Shown here: positions 42,293-50,040 of the stretch, in pieces | Numbering within the stretch: the first letter of the stretch is position 1 | Layout of the letters: each line of letters opens with the position of its first letter | NCBI RefSeq assembly: GCF_019972315.1 | Contig: NZ_BLIZ01000001.1 | Span: 2,765,521-2,829,520, forward strand | Direction of reading: 5' to 3' | From: Geobacter sp. AOG1 | Lineage (GTDB): Bacteria > Desulfobacterota > Desulfuromonadia > Geobacterales > Geobacteraceae | Length of the DNA: 64,000 bases | Position numbers and translations under genes: made by a program | The notes under the pieces: model-generated | What the model saw: the letters and a program-made list of their open reading frames with translations, nothing else | What the model was told of the DNA's origin: nothing | Databases searched by the model: none

Positions 42293-44812
42293 TTACTTGG
42301 TCTTTGGCGCGTCAATTTCAACCACTTCGACTGGTAACAACAACTCTTTTTCATTTCGTGCCAGATAGGGTGGAACGGTCATAAGCAATTTTAGTCCTGC
42401 ACATTGCTCAAATTTCCACAATCTGCCGGATTCTTCTCGAAGTACCGGCACTTTGAAGTAACCAGGATTTTTATCAAAAACATATACCTGCTTCCCGTGC
42501 CCATCCAGCAGAACACCTGGTCCAGACGTGTAGCCGCCAACTTCCTTCGTTCCCTTGGGAACATAAAAGTAAAGGCTCCAGCGCAACGCAAATTCTTCCG
42601 GACTATCGCGACTGGATTGTACGGTCATCGGCAGGCCATCCGGCCATTGAACACCAGTACCGGCCGAAGCATCCTGAACTTCCAAGCGGTGAGCCCCCGT
42701 AAAAGCAGTCTTTAACAGTATATTGTGGGGCTGTTTGTCCGGAGCGACACTCGCCTTCGCCACCGCCTCCCCTTTCGTCTCCGCCGAGGGGTAGAGGCTG
42801 AGCTTCGCATCCCCAAAATTACCGTAAATATAACCGGCGGTCACGGTGAAGGCCAAAGAAACCGGAGCCTTGTCAACCCAGGTGTGGTAGACTCGCGTCC
42901 CGCGACTGAAACTGCCCATGGTGCCGGTCGGCACCGGCGGCAGCTTCAGGGGGGTTGCGGGAACCAGATCGGTACTGTAAGAGACCGGCTTAAAGTCAAG
43001 TAATTGCCGCGTCACCATGCCGTTCTTCATCAGGTTCTCGATTTGCGTGCGCGAAAACGGTTCATTGTTGATCCAGATGTTCTTCTCTTCCGGGACGGTG
43101 TAGCCGGCCTCTTTGGGCAGGACGACGGTTTTGTCCCGATCAGGCAGATCACGTACAAGTCCAGCCGTATGCACCATCATGGTCTTCCTGATTCGATAGG
43201 CATGGCGGATCAGCCGTTCGAACGCCTGCTGCTTCCCCACACCAGCCGCATTTGCGTAATCGGACCAGAGCTCCACATAGCGGGTATAGAGCACCAGGTC
43301 GTCAAGCCGCGCGAGGATTGCCGGGTCATTGGTCAGCTTCCGCGCCTGTGCAAGTTGGCGGTACATCCGCCCGAGCAGATCGTCTGATAACAGGGGCTTG
43401 TTGCTGCCGTCGATCAACCCGTAGAACTCTGCCATAGGCACACGGGCCGGGCCGAAGGACTTGTCGAGGAAGTCAGCCTTCAACTCCTCAATCCGTCCCG
43501 CTTCCCGGACATCCCAGAGCATCCGGGCTGCGAGGTAGTAGCCAAGGCCGTTGCAGCCCCAGTTGTCGCTGGATTCAGCTGAAAGGAATCGAGCCCCTTT
43601 TTCGTAATAATGAGGGATAGTGGTCGTGAGGTAGCTAAGATTCGCCCCCCGCGCGCGGCCCGGCAGATCACGATCCCAGACGTTCACGCTGTAGTACTCG
43701 CGCATGCCAATGGTTGCCCCTTGCTTCTGCCAACCGGCAAGGAGTTGGTCCACCGTATACCCTCCCTTCAGGAAGGCTGTCGCGACCGAGATGACCACCC
43801 GTGGGTGGACGCGAATCGTGGGCGGAGGGGAATGCTGATTATAGGCGTACATCCCGACGAATCTACCGGGGTACTTAGCCTCCACCGCGGTCGCAACCTC
43901 GTTGGCCAGCATGACGGCACGGTCGCTGATGCTGCCGAGTTTTTTGCAGTCGTCGCACTCGCACCAGCCCCCCCCGTCGCTCGGTTCGACCGACACGCTC
44001 TGCAGGTCAGGATTGGCAACGAACTGGGCCAGAGCATCCTGGACGACCAGACGACGCAAGCCGGGGTTGGAGATGCAGAATTTTGAGGAACTCCTTTTGC
44101 CGTTGACGAGTCCCAGATATTCCGGATGCATGTCGAACGCGGCCTTGTTTCGCTTGATGATGCCTTCGTAAGCATGACCGCTGTTGATGGCAATGCCGTT
44201 TACGGCGCGGTTGCGCTCGCACCATTGTGCGTACGCATCTGTTGACCATGGACCTGCGCCAAAACCATACCAGATGCGACGCGCGTAATACGCAGGATGC
44301 TCCGTTACATCAACGGCAGCGGATAATGCACGCACCCGGGGGATCACTTCCCAAACCGGGCCGGGGAAAAACTGGCGATAGCCAATTCGGTAGAGCAGGT
44401 CCCATACAGCATCCTCTACCGCCAGCTCACTTGCGCCGATGACGTGGATTCCCTTTGCATGAGAGCGGAGTAGATAATCTTCCTGCCTGGTCGGGTCATG
44501 GATGTCGCCCAGTCCACCGGACGGGACTTTGGGAAACTGGCCGGGGAGGCCGACAGCTATGCCGGACGTCCCGTCACCTGCGACCACCTCGAAGTGAGCG
44601 CCACTAATTTTACCCAGGTAATCCGCCAGCTGCTGTGCGGCACGCTGCACCCGGTCGGAAGCGTCCCACGAGATAACCACGGGCATAAGGGCTTTGCCGT
44701 CTGCCGCAAGACGAGTTGGGATAGTGCTCTTTTGTGGCGCAGCATGGAGCGTAGCAGACCAGAAAGATGCCAGTCCTGCCACAACAAGGAGTATAAGAAA
44801 CAAACGTCGCAT
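42293..44812 (-). CDS. Exported DUF4838 protein, putative glycoside hydrolase
   Basis: 839 aa. A signal peptide (MRRLFLILLVVAGLASFWSA) is followed by an alpha-glucuronidase-like N-terminal domain (about 45-160, RAAQQLADYLGKISGAHFEV). A TIM-barrel-like region follows (GYRQFFPGPVWEVIP, YARRIWYGFGAGPWSTDAY). A DUF4838 signature SVEPSDGGGWCECDDCKKLG lies near 270-300, with a Cys cluster that could bind a metal. The C-terminal about 200 aa look like a beta-rich carbohydrate-binding part. It may trim or modify the polysaccharide made by this locus. The ATG at 44812 has AAGGGA upstream. Confidence 0.75.
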   Translation of the reverse strand: MRRLFLILLVVAGLASFWSATLHAAPQKSTIPTRLAADGKALMPVVISWDASDRVQRAAQQLADYLGKISGAHFEVVAGDGTSGIAVGLPGQFPKVPSGGLGDIHDPTRQEDYLLRSHAKGIHVIGASELAVEDAVWDLLYRIGYRQFFPGPVWEVIPRVRALSAAVDVTEHPAYYARRIWYGFGAGPWSTDAYAQWCERNRAVNGIAINSGHAYEGIIKRNKAAFDMHPEYLGLVNGKRSSSKFCISNPGLRRLVVQDALAQFVANPDLQSVSVEPSDGGGWCECDDCKKLGSISDRAVMLANEVATAVEAKYPGRFVGMYAYNQHSPPPTIRVHPRVVISVATAFLKGGYTVDQLLAGWQKQGATIGMREYYSVNVWDRDLPGRARGANLSYLTTTIPHYYEKGARFLSAESSDNWGCNGLGYYLAARMLWDVREAGRIEELKADFLDKSFGPARVPMAEFYGLIDGSNKPLLSDDLLGRMYRQLAQARKLTNDPAILARLDDLVLYTRYVELWSDYANAAGVGKQQAFERLIRHAYRIRKTMMVHTAGLVRDLPDRDKTVVLPKEAGYTVPEEKNIWINNEPFSRTQIENLMKNGMVTRQLLDFKPVSYSTDLVPATPLKLPPVPTGTMGSFSRGTRVYHTWVDKAPVSLAFTVTAGYIYGNFGDAKLSLYPSAETKGEAVAKASVAPDKQPHNILLKTAFTGAHRLEVQDASAGTGVQWPDGLPMTVQSSRDSPEEFALRWSLYFYVPKGTKEVGGYTSGPGVLLDGHGKQVYVFDKNPGYFKVPVLREESGRLWKFEQCAGLKLLMTVPPYLARNEKELLLPVEVVEIDAPKTK

Positions 44813-44849
44813 TATACGCGTCCCTTGCGGTGTGCTGAAGTTTTGCTGA

Positions 44850-45878
44850 CTACCTAGCATTTATATACCATCCCAGCGCCTCATCCAACCCACGCCCAAT
44901 CGTATGCGTCGGCGCATACCCAAGCAACCTTCCTGCCTTCCCTATATCCGCCTGGGAATGCAACACATCCCCAGCCCTAAAATCCCGGAAGACCGGCTGG
45001 CACTCTTTCAGAGCAGGGCGCCTCTCCGCAAGCCCGTCGCGCAGCAGGTTAAAAAGTTCGACCAGACTGGTGCGCGCATTAACCGCCACATTGTACACCT
45101 GGTTGACCGCCTCGGCGTTATCGACGGTCGCCGCAAGCAGATTGGCCTGCACCGCGTTCTGCACAAAACAGAAATCCCGACTGGTCTCTCCCGTCCCATT
45201 GATGTACACCGGTTCACCACGCAGAAGCGAAGCGATCCACTTGGGAATCACCGCCGCATAGGCGCCATCCGGATCCTGCCTCGGGCCGAAGACGTTAAAA
45301 TAGCGCAGACCAATCGACTCCATACCGTAACAGCGCGCAAACACATCGGCATACAGTTCGTTGACATACTTGGTAACAGCATACGGCGAAAGCGGTCGAC
45401 CGATAGTATCCTCAACCTTGGGCAGGCCGGGATGATCGCCATACGTAGAACTGCTCGCCGCATAAACAAACCGCTTGATCCCTGCATCCTTGGCAGCGAC
45501 CAGCATATTCAGAAAGCCGGTCACGTTGCTAGCATTGGAGGTAATCGGATCATCGATAGATCGCGGCACCGAACCAAGCGCCGCCTGGTGAAGAACATAG
45601 TCAACACCAGAACAGGCTTCTCGGCAGGTCGCAAGGTCGCGGATATCCCCTTCGATGAAGCGGAATCGAGCCCACTGTTCTTTGCTCACGAGAGACGCAA
45701 CTTCGTCCAGGTTACGCCGCTTCCCGGTAACAAAATTATCCAGTCCGACAACAGCCTGATCCAGCTTAAGCAACTGCTCCAGCAGATTCGACCCGATGAA
45801 CCCGGCACAGCCTGTGACAAGCCAGGTTTTGGGGTTGCTCTTCAATTCCTGTTTCAATACTTCGTAAACAGATGACAT
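44850..45878 (-). CDS. UDP-GlcNAc/GlcNAcA 4-epimerase (TviC/WbpP-like)
   Basis: 342 aa SDR epimerase. Features are [36 protein letters not shown], the catalytic Ser and Tyr-x3-Lys in [18 protein letters not shown] and [14 protein letters not shown], and [20 protein letters not shown]. The extended N-terminus and the GKR...LDE block are typical of WbpP/TviC enzymes acting on N-acetylated UDP-sugars. It pairs with the TviB-like dehydrogenase encoded upstream to make UDP-GalNAcA. Confidence 0.88.
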   Translation of the reverse strand: MSSVYEVLKQELKSNPKTWLVTGCAGFIGSNLLEQLLKLDQAVVGLDNFVTGKRRNLDEVASLVSKEQWARFRFIEGDIRDLATCREACSGVDYVLHQAALGSVPRSIDDPITSNASNVTGFLNMLVAAKDAGIKRFVYAASSSTYGDHPGLPKVEDTIGRPLSPYAVTKYVNELYADVFARCYGMESIGLRYFNVFGPRQDPDGAYAAVIPKWIASLLRGEPVYINGTGETSRDFCFVQNAVQANLLAATVDNAEAVNQVYNVAVNARTSLVELFNLLRDGLAERRPALKECQPVFRDFRAGDVLHSQADIGKAGRLLGYAPTHTIGRGLDEALGWYINAR

Positions 45879-45908
45879 CTGTAAATTCCCACCTTAAGAA
45901 TCTATTTT

Positions 45909-46024
45909 AACCGCCGATAAATACGGATGTACGCCGAGTAAGGCAAATCTTTTTGCGTTAAACAAGCACCTTTTGTTTTGTTGTTTCCGTCTTTATCTGC
46001 GTGTATCTGAGTCCATCGGCGGTT
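45909..46024. repeat. Terminally inverted repeat unit (AACCGCCGAT...ATCGGCGGTT), left copy
   Basis: A 116-nt unit begins AACCGCCGATAAATACGGAT and ends TGAGTCCATCGGCGGTT, so its ends are exact inverted repeats of 10 nt. A second copy in the same orientation lies at 46447-46566, and the GxxExxY gene sits between them. Confidence 0.8.
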
Positions 46025-46031
46025 TTCAGGT

Positions 46032-46421
46032 TTAATACTCAAGAACTATTCTCTTTATCTCAAGGCTGGGTGTACCGAAGTTGATCAACAAGCAAACGGA
46101 ATTCCCGGTCGCTTTGAGATAATTTAAGCATTGGGCGCGATGAATATTATCAAGAGTCTTGACTGCTTTGAGTTCAACGAGAACCTGCTCTTCAACAAGA
46201 ATGTCGGCGACATAATCACCTATTTCAATACCGTCATAGTGGACCTTGATGGAATGTTGCTGAGACACATGCAACCCAGTTTTTTTAATTTCATGCGCCA
46301 GAGCATTTTCATACACTTTTTCGAGAAAACCGCTTCCAAGTGACGAAATCACTGCATACGCACAACCGATAATTTTCTCGGTAATTTGATCAAGTCTTTC
46401 CCGGCGGCACTCTTCGTTCAT
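46032..46421 (-). CDS. GxxExxY family protein (PD-(D/E)XK-like fold)
   Basis: 129 aa. The defining GSGFLEKVYENALAHE motif (GxxExxY) is near residue 30; HYDGIEIGDYVADILVEEQV and LVELKAVKTLDNIHRAQCLN give the acidic D...ELK core of PD-(D/E)XK nucleases. The C-terminus LINFGTPSLEIKRIV is typical. The function is unknown. The ATG at 46421 (GGA upstream) is preferred; the longer frame to 46484 runs into the neighbouring repeat. It is bracketed by two direct copies of a 116-120 nt repeat and interrupts the tviB-tviC pair. Confidence 0.85.
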   Translation of the reverse strand: MNEECRRERLDQITEKIIGCAYAVISSLGSGFLEKVYENALAHEIKKTGLHVSQQHSIKVHYDGIEIGDYVADILVEEQVLVELKAVKTLDNIHRAQCLNYLKATGNSVCLLINFGTPSLEIKRIVLEY

Positions 46422-46446
46422 TTGCGTTCCATTCATTTTAATCGTT

Positions 46447-46566
46447 AACCGCCGATAAAGGCGGATGTACGCCGAGTAAGACAAAAACTTTTTTGGGGTA
46501 AACCAACAATCTTCATCTTTTGCTTCTTCCGCTTTTATCTGCGTGTATCTGCGTCCATCGGCGGTT
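46447..46566. repeat. Terminally inverted repeat unit, right copy
   Basis: A 120-nt unit with ends AACCGCCGAT and ATCGGCGGTT, sharing GGATGTACGCCGAGTAAG and ATCTGCGTGTATCTG with the copy at 45909. The middle parts differ more than the ends. Confidence 0.8.
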
Positions 46567-46587
46567 CCATGTTTTTTGTCTATTTCT

Positions 46588-47874
46588 TTATAACCGCCAG
46601 AGGCGGATGCCGGCGTCGGTTATTGCCTGCTGATCGTAAATGCATTTCACATCGGTCAGCACCGGTTTTTCACCCATAAGCCCCTTGAGGTGTTCCACGG
46701 AGAACGCGCAGTATTCCTTGTGCGCAACCGCCACAACCAGTGCTGCGGCAGGTTTCAAATCCTGAAGTTTCGTGAGCTTGACGCCGTATTCATGCTCTGC
46801 CTCAGCGGAGTCAGCCAGGGAATCATGGACTTGGACGTTGATGCCATAATCCTGCAGTTCACGGATGATGTCGATCACCTTGGAGTTACGCAGGTCGGGG
46901 CAGTCTTCCTTGAAGGTGAGTCCCAGGACGGTGACGGTTGCGCCATGGATGGCGTGTCCGGCAAGGATCATCTCCTTGACCGTACGCTGGGCAATGAAAC
47001 TTCCCATGCCGTCGTTGATCCTCCGGCCAGCCAGAATGACCTGGGGGATGTAGCCGATCTTCTCCGCCTTGTGGGTCAGGTAGTAGGGATCGACGCCGAT
47101 GCAGTGCCCCCCCACGAGTCCCGGCGTGAATTTCAGGAAGTTCCACTTGGTGCCGGCGGCTGCCAGTACGTCATTCGTATCGATGCCCATCCGGTCGAAG
47201 ATGAGGGCCAGTTCGTTCATCAAGGCAATGTTCAGGTCCCGCTGCGTGTTCTCGATCACCTTGGCCGCCTCGGCCACCTTGATGGAGGAGGCGCGGTGCA
47301 CACCGGCAGTGACCACCGATTCATAGACCTTGGCCACGATCTCCAATGTCTCCGCATTCTGGCCAGACACCACCTTCCTGATCTTTGTGAAGGTATGCTC
47401 CCTGTCGCCGGGGTTGATCCGTTCCGGCGAGTAGCCGACGGTAAAATCCCGGCCGCAGGCAAGCCCGGACACCCTTTCCAGAATTGGCACGCACTCGTCC
47501 TCGGTCACACCGGGATAGACCGTCGATTCGTAGACGACGATGTCCCCTTTCTTCAAAGCCTTCCCGACAGTCTCGGAGGCCCGCAGCATGGGAGTCAGGT
47601 CAGGCTGGTTGGCTTCGGTTACCGGAGTCGGAACAGCAACGATATGAAAATCCGCCAGTGCCAGTTCGTCGGTCCGGTCGGTAAAGAGAATGTTAGCTAC
47701 GGCCAGGTCGTCAGGGGCCACCTCGCCGGTCCGGTCATGCCCCGCCTTCAATTCGGAGATGCGAGAAGCATTGATGTCGAAGCCGACGGTCCGGCGAACC
47801 TTGCCGAAAGCCACGGCAACGGGAAGACCGACGTAACCCAGACCGATGACGGAGATAGTGCGGTTATGTGCCAA
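46588..47874 (-). CDS. UDP-N-acetylhexosamine 6-dehydrogenase (TviB/WbpO-like)
   Basis: 428 aa. The NAD-binding motif is ISVIGLGYVGLPVAVAFGK, the VVYESTVYPGVTEDECVPIL and YSPERINPGDREHTF blocks follow, and the catalytic Cys is in GGHCIGVDPYYLTHKAE (near residue 258). The C-terminal half has VTVLGLTFKEDCPDLRNSKV. It oxidises the C6 of UDP-GlcNAc or UDP-GalNAc to the uronic acid. With the TviC-like epimerase it forms the Vi-antigen type UDP-GalNAcA pair. Confidence 0.92.
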   Translation of the reverse strand: MAHNRTISVIGLGYVGLPVAVAFGKVRRTVGFDINASRISELKAGHDRTGEVAPDDLAVANILFTDRTDELALADFHIVAVPTPVTEANQPDLTPMLRASETVGKALKKGDIVVYESTVYPGVTEDECVPILERVSGLACGRDFTVGYSPERINPGDREHTFTKIRKVVSGQNAETLEIVAKVYESVVTAGVHRASSIKVAEAAKVIENTQRDLNIALMNELALIFDRMGIDTNDVLAAAGTKWNFLKFTPGLVGGHCIGVDPYYLTHKAEKIGYIPQVILAGRRINDGMGSFIAQRTVKEMILAGHAIHGATVTVLGLTFKEDCPDLRNSKVIDIIRELQDYGINVQVHDSLADSAEAEHEYGVKLTKLQDLKPAAALVVAVAHKEYCAFSVEHLKGLMGEKPVLTDVKCIYDQQAITDAGIRLWRL

Positions 47875-47894
47875 TGTATAAACTCCTTTAAAAT

Positions 47895-47954
47895 CAGGGA
47901 CACGGGACTGGCAAAACCTCGAACCCGGAACCTTGGGTCCTGTGGGTCCTCAGG
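47895..47954. repeat. GC-rich dispersed repeat, copy 6 (degenerate)
   Basis: It reads CAGGGACACGGGACTGGC then CGAACCCGGAACCTTGGGTC, related to the family at 14131. It lies at the left edge of the 133-nt repeat. Confidence 0.45.
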
Positions 47955-48087
47955 GCGAGGGGGTAAACCAGCACCTTCTTCCATCCACCTCTTACTCCCT
48001 CATCCGCCCTTCGGGCACCTTCTCCCCAAGGAGAAGGTATTGAATCTTACCCTCTCCTTTAGGCGCTGTGGGTCTTCAGGGTGAGGG
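47955..48087. repeat. 133-nt direct repeat, left of DUF559 gene
   Basis: It starts GCGAGGGGGTAAACCAGCAC and contains TCATCCGCCCTTCGGGCACC and a CTTCTCCCCAAGGAGAAG hairpin. The copy at 48567-48701 is nearly identical, differing at only a handful of positions by eye. Both are in the same orientation and flank the DUF559 gene. Confidence 0.9.
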
Positions 48088-48116
48088 TTACTGTCGGCTC
48101 AGGGGGGAATGCCGGA

Positions 48117-48467
48117 CTAAGGGAAAAGTTCTCCGTGCAACCTTTCTAACACGCAATCCAGATCGTGCAGCACCTCATGATTCCAGAATCTCAGTACCTT
48201 GATCCCCGCTCCTACCAGAATCCTCGTCCGCTCCTCGTCATACGCCTTCTGTTCCTCATCCCCATGGCCGCCGCCGTCCAGTTCGACCGCCAGATGGGCA
48301 TCATGACAGTAGAAATCCAGAATATACCCGCCACACGGATGCTGGCGACGAAACTTCACGCCGCAGAAACGACGGTCGCGCAACAGATGCCAGAGGAGCT
48401 GTTCGGCATCGGTCAGTTGCCCACGCAGCGAACGGGCATTGGCGAGGATGTGCGGCGGGATCGGCAT
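48117..48467 (-). CDS. DUF559 endonuclease-domain protein (Vsr-like fold)
   Basis: 116 aa, typical length. It has LRGQLTDAEQLLWHLLRDRR, VKFRRQHPCGGYILDFYC, the acidic HLAVELDGGGH motif, and VLRFWNHEVLHDLDCVLERL, the PD-(D/E)XK core shared with very-short-patch-repair nucleases. The biological role of DUF559 proteins is not established. The gene lies between two 133-nt direct repeats and separates the tviB-like gene from cpsB, with no clear promoter of its own. Confidence 0.87.
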   Translation of the reverse strand: MPIPPHILANARSLRGQLTDAEQLLWHLLRDRRFCGVKFRRQHPCGGYILDFYCHDAHLAVELDGGGHGDEEQKAYDEERTRILVGAGIKVLRFWNHEVLHDLDCVLERLHGELFP

Positions 48468-48479
48468 GTCTCTTCTCTT

Positions 48480-48566
48480 ATCCCCTCACCCCTGCCCCTC
48501 TCCCCTAGGGCGAGGGGATAAAAGTCTTACCCTCTCTCTAGGGGAGAGGGTGGTGCAAAGCACCGG
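48480..48566. repeat. CCCTCTCCCCTAGGG-type inverted repeats
   Basis: CCCTCACCCCTGCCCCTCTC, CCCTAGGGCGAGGGG and CTCTAGGGGAGAGGG form nested inverted repeats directly upstream of the DUF559 start. They may form a strong hairpin in either transcript. Confidence 0.7.
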
Positions 48567-48701
48567 GTGAGGGGGTAAACCAGCACATTCTTCTATCCAC
48601 CTCTCACTCCCTCATCCGCCCTTCGGGCACCTTCTCCCCAAGGAGAAGGTATTGAATCTTACCATCTCCTTTAGGCGCTGTGGGTCCTCAGGGCGAGGGG
48701 G
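48567..48701. repeat. 133-nt direct repeat, right of DUF559 gene
   Basis: Second copy of the unit at 47955. Its right end overlaps the last codons of cpsB (stop at 48688), so the C-terminal codons of that gene are encoded by the repeat. Confidence 0.9.
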
Positions 48702-49524
48702 CACCTTGAACCAAGATTTCCCTTAACCCTTCTACATTATGCCCATCGCTCCCGAAGCAGCTATAGAGCCCCATCTCCCGCATCCGCCCGGCACTGGCCC
48801 GTGCCCGGTCACCGTAGTAACCGGCGAAGCTCCCCAGGTTGCCCTGGAACTGGCAGTCGAGGTCAATCAAATAGTCCAGAAGACTATTGGATTGACCGTT
48901 CAACGTTCTATGTTCAACGTTCAACGTTTGTGAGTCAAGCAAGTCGCCGTCTTGAAACCTTGAACCTTGAACCTTGAACCACTCCCACACCCCCTGTTTG
49001 GTGGGGAGAGGGAGTGCAAAGAGCTTGCAGCGCTCGGGGTGGGCGATGAGGGGGATATATCCCTTCTGGCGGATGCGGTACAGGGTTTCTTTGACCAGCT
49101 CCACCGGCGCGTGGTGGGGGATCTCCACGAGGATGAATTGTGTATCACCCAGCGGCAGGGGATCCTGCAGATAGTGGGGGAGGAATTCGTCCAGGTAGTA
49201 TTCCCGCCCCGCGTGAAGTTTCAGCTCGATCCCCTCCCGGTCCAGCGCCGTCTGCAACTCCCCTACCCCGCTCCGCACCGCCTCGTTTCCCGCGTCGTAG
49301 ACCCCCTTGATCAGGTGGGGGGTGCAATGCACCGTCTCATATCCCGCATCCCGCAGCAACCGCGCCATCTCTATCGATTCGGCCATGGTGGAGGGACCGT
49401 CATCGAGTGATGGCAACAGATGGCAATGCCAATCTGTTGCTGAGTTTTGAGTTTTGAGTTTTGAGTTTTGAGTTGTCAAACTTACTCTATCGCCAAAGAA
49501 TGGTTTAGCTTCACGATTACTCAT
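48688..49524 (-). CDS. cpsB: CpsB/YwqE-type PHP-domain tyrosine phosphatase, with in-frame repeat insertions
   Basis: 278 aa. The PHP core is clear: DWHCHLLPSLDDGPSTMAES, the VHCTPHLIKGVYDAGNEAV block, LHAGREYYLDE, ILVEIPHHAPVELV, LIAHPERCKLF and FGSDGHN. It should dephosphorylate the Wzc-like kinase encoded just upstream. About 28 residues before the core (MSNREAKPFFGD..., then TQNSKLKTQNS) come from dispersed repeats: the start codon lies in an ATTACTCATGATT-type unit, followed by TTTTGAG tandem units. A second insert of about 35 residues (FKVQGSRFQDGD...TLNVEHRTLNGQS) follows the HPER motif and derives from GGTTCAAGGTTC/AACGTTGAAC repeats. Activity is probably kept because catalytic motifs are intact. 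Confidence 0.85.
   Translation of the reverse strand: MSNREAKPFFGDRVSLTTQNSKLKTQNSATDWHCHLLPSLDDGPSTMAESIEMARLLRDAGYETVHCTPHLIKGVYDAGNEAVRSGVGELQTALDREGIELKLHAGREYYLDEFLPHYLQDPLPLGDTQFILVEIPHHAPVELVKETLYRIRQKGYIPLIAHPERCKLFALPLPTKQGVWEWFKVQGSRFQDGDLLDSQTLNVEHRTLNGQSNSLLDYLIDLDCQFQGNLGSFAGYYGDRARASAGRMREMGLYSCFGSDGHNVEGLREILVQGAPSP
48897..48980. repeat. TTCAACGTTC / TTGAACCTTGAACC repeat cluster inside cpsB
   Basis: The plus strand shows CAACGTTCTATGTTCAACGT TCAACG and, 40 nt later, CTTGAAACCTTGAACCTTGA. The same type of sequence occurs at 52733-52798 and 53176-53200 around the four-helix-bundle gene. Here it lies within the cpsB coding frame without breaking it. Confidence 0.8.
49439..49475. 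repeat. TTTTGAG tandem repeat inside cpsB
   Basis: About five tandem TTTTGAG units. With 7 nt per unit, any change in copy number other than a multiple of three would shift the cpsB frame near its start. Confidence 0.85.
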
Positions 49525-49632
49525 GATTTAAAACCTTAAAGCTTTGTTGCCTTCATCATAAGAAATCTTGAGGTAATCATGTGCTAAGAATGGCTTAAAA
49601 TCATTTTGCTTCACGATTACTCATGATTTATA
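49508..49632. repeat. ATTACTCATGATT repeat family, left units
   Basis: One full unit (CACGATTACTCATGATTTAA ... AATCTTGAGGTAATCATG, 49508-49581) and a partial unit (49606-49632) lie between cpsB and the second GxxExxY gene. The full unit supplies the ATG and AAGG of cpsB on the minus strand. Confidence 0.8.
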
Positions 49633-49650
49633 AACACAAATAATTAGAGT

Positions 49651-50031
49651 TTAAGAGCCTGATTTTACGTACTTCCTCTTTATCTCTACACTCTTACCAA
49701 AATTAATTAACAGTCCCAGTTCTATACCAGTTGCTTTTAGATAATTCTTGACCTGCAATTCATGGACATCAGTCAATTTTTCTAGAGCCTTTAACTCCAA
49801 AATTACTGAATCTTCGACAAGAAGATCGGCGAAATATTCCCCAACGACATTACCTTTGTATTTGACAGCGATTGGTTTTTGAGCTTCGACCTTCAGTCCA
49901 CGATTTTTTAACTCTTCAAAGAATGCGTTCTCATAGACTTTTTCAAGAAAACCACTTCCAAGAACCGAATGGACTTCAAAGGCACAGTTGATAATTTGCT
50001 CGGTTAATAGATCTGACGATAGAGCCTTCAT
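49651..50031 (-). CDS. GxxExxY family protein, second copy
   Basis: 126 aa. GSGFLEKVYENAFFEELKNR is the signature; VKYKGNVVGEYFADLLVEDS and VILELKALEKLTDVHELQVK carry the nuclease-like acidic core; LINFGKSVEIKRKYV ends the domain. It is about the same length as the copy at 46032 but clearly diverged, so it is not a local duplication. The ATG at 50031 follows GGAGAAAGG. It lies between wzc-like and cpsB genes, flanked on both sides by units of one repeat family. Confidence 0.86.
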   Translation of the reverse strand: MKALSSDLLTEQIINCAFEVHSVLGSGFLEKVYENAFFEELKNRGLKVEAQKPIAVKYKGNVVGEYFADLLVEDSVILELKALEKLTDVHELQVKNYLKATGIELGLLINFGKSVEIKRKYVKSGS

Positions 50032-50040
50032 GTTGCCTTT

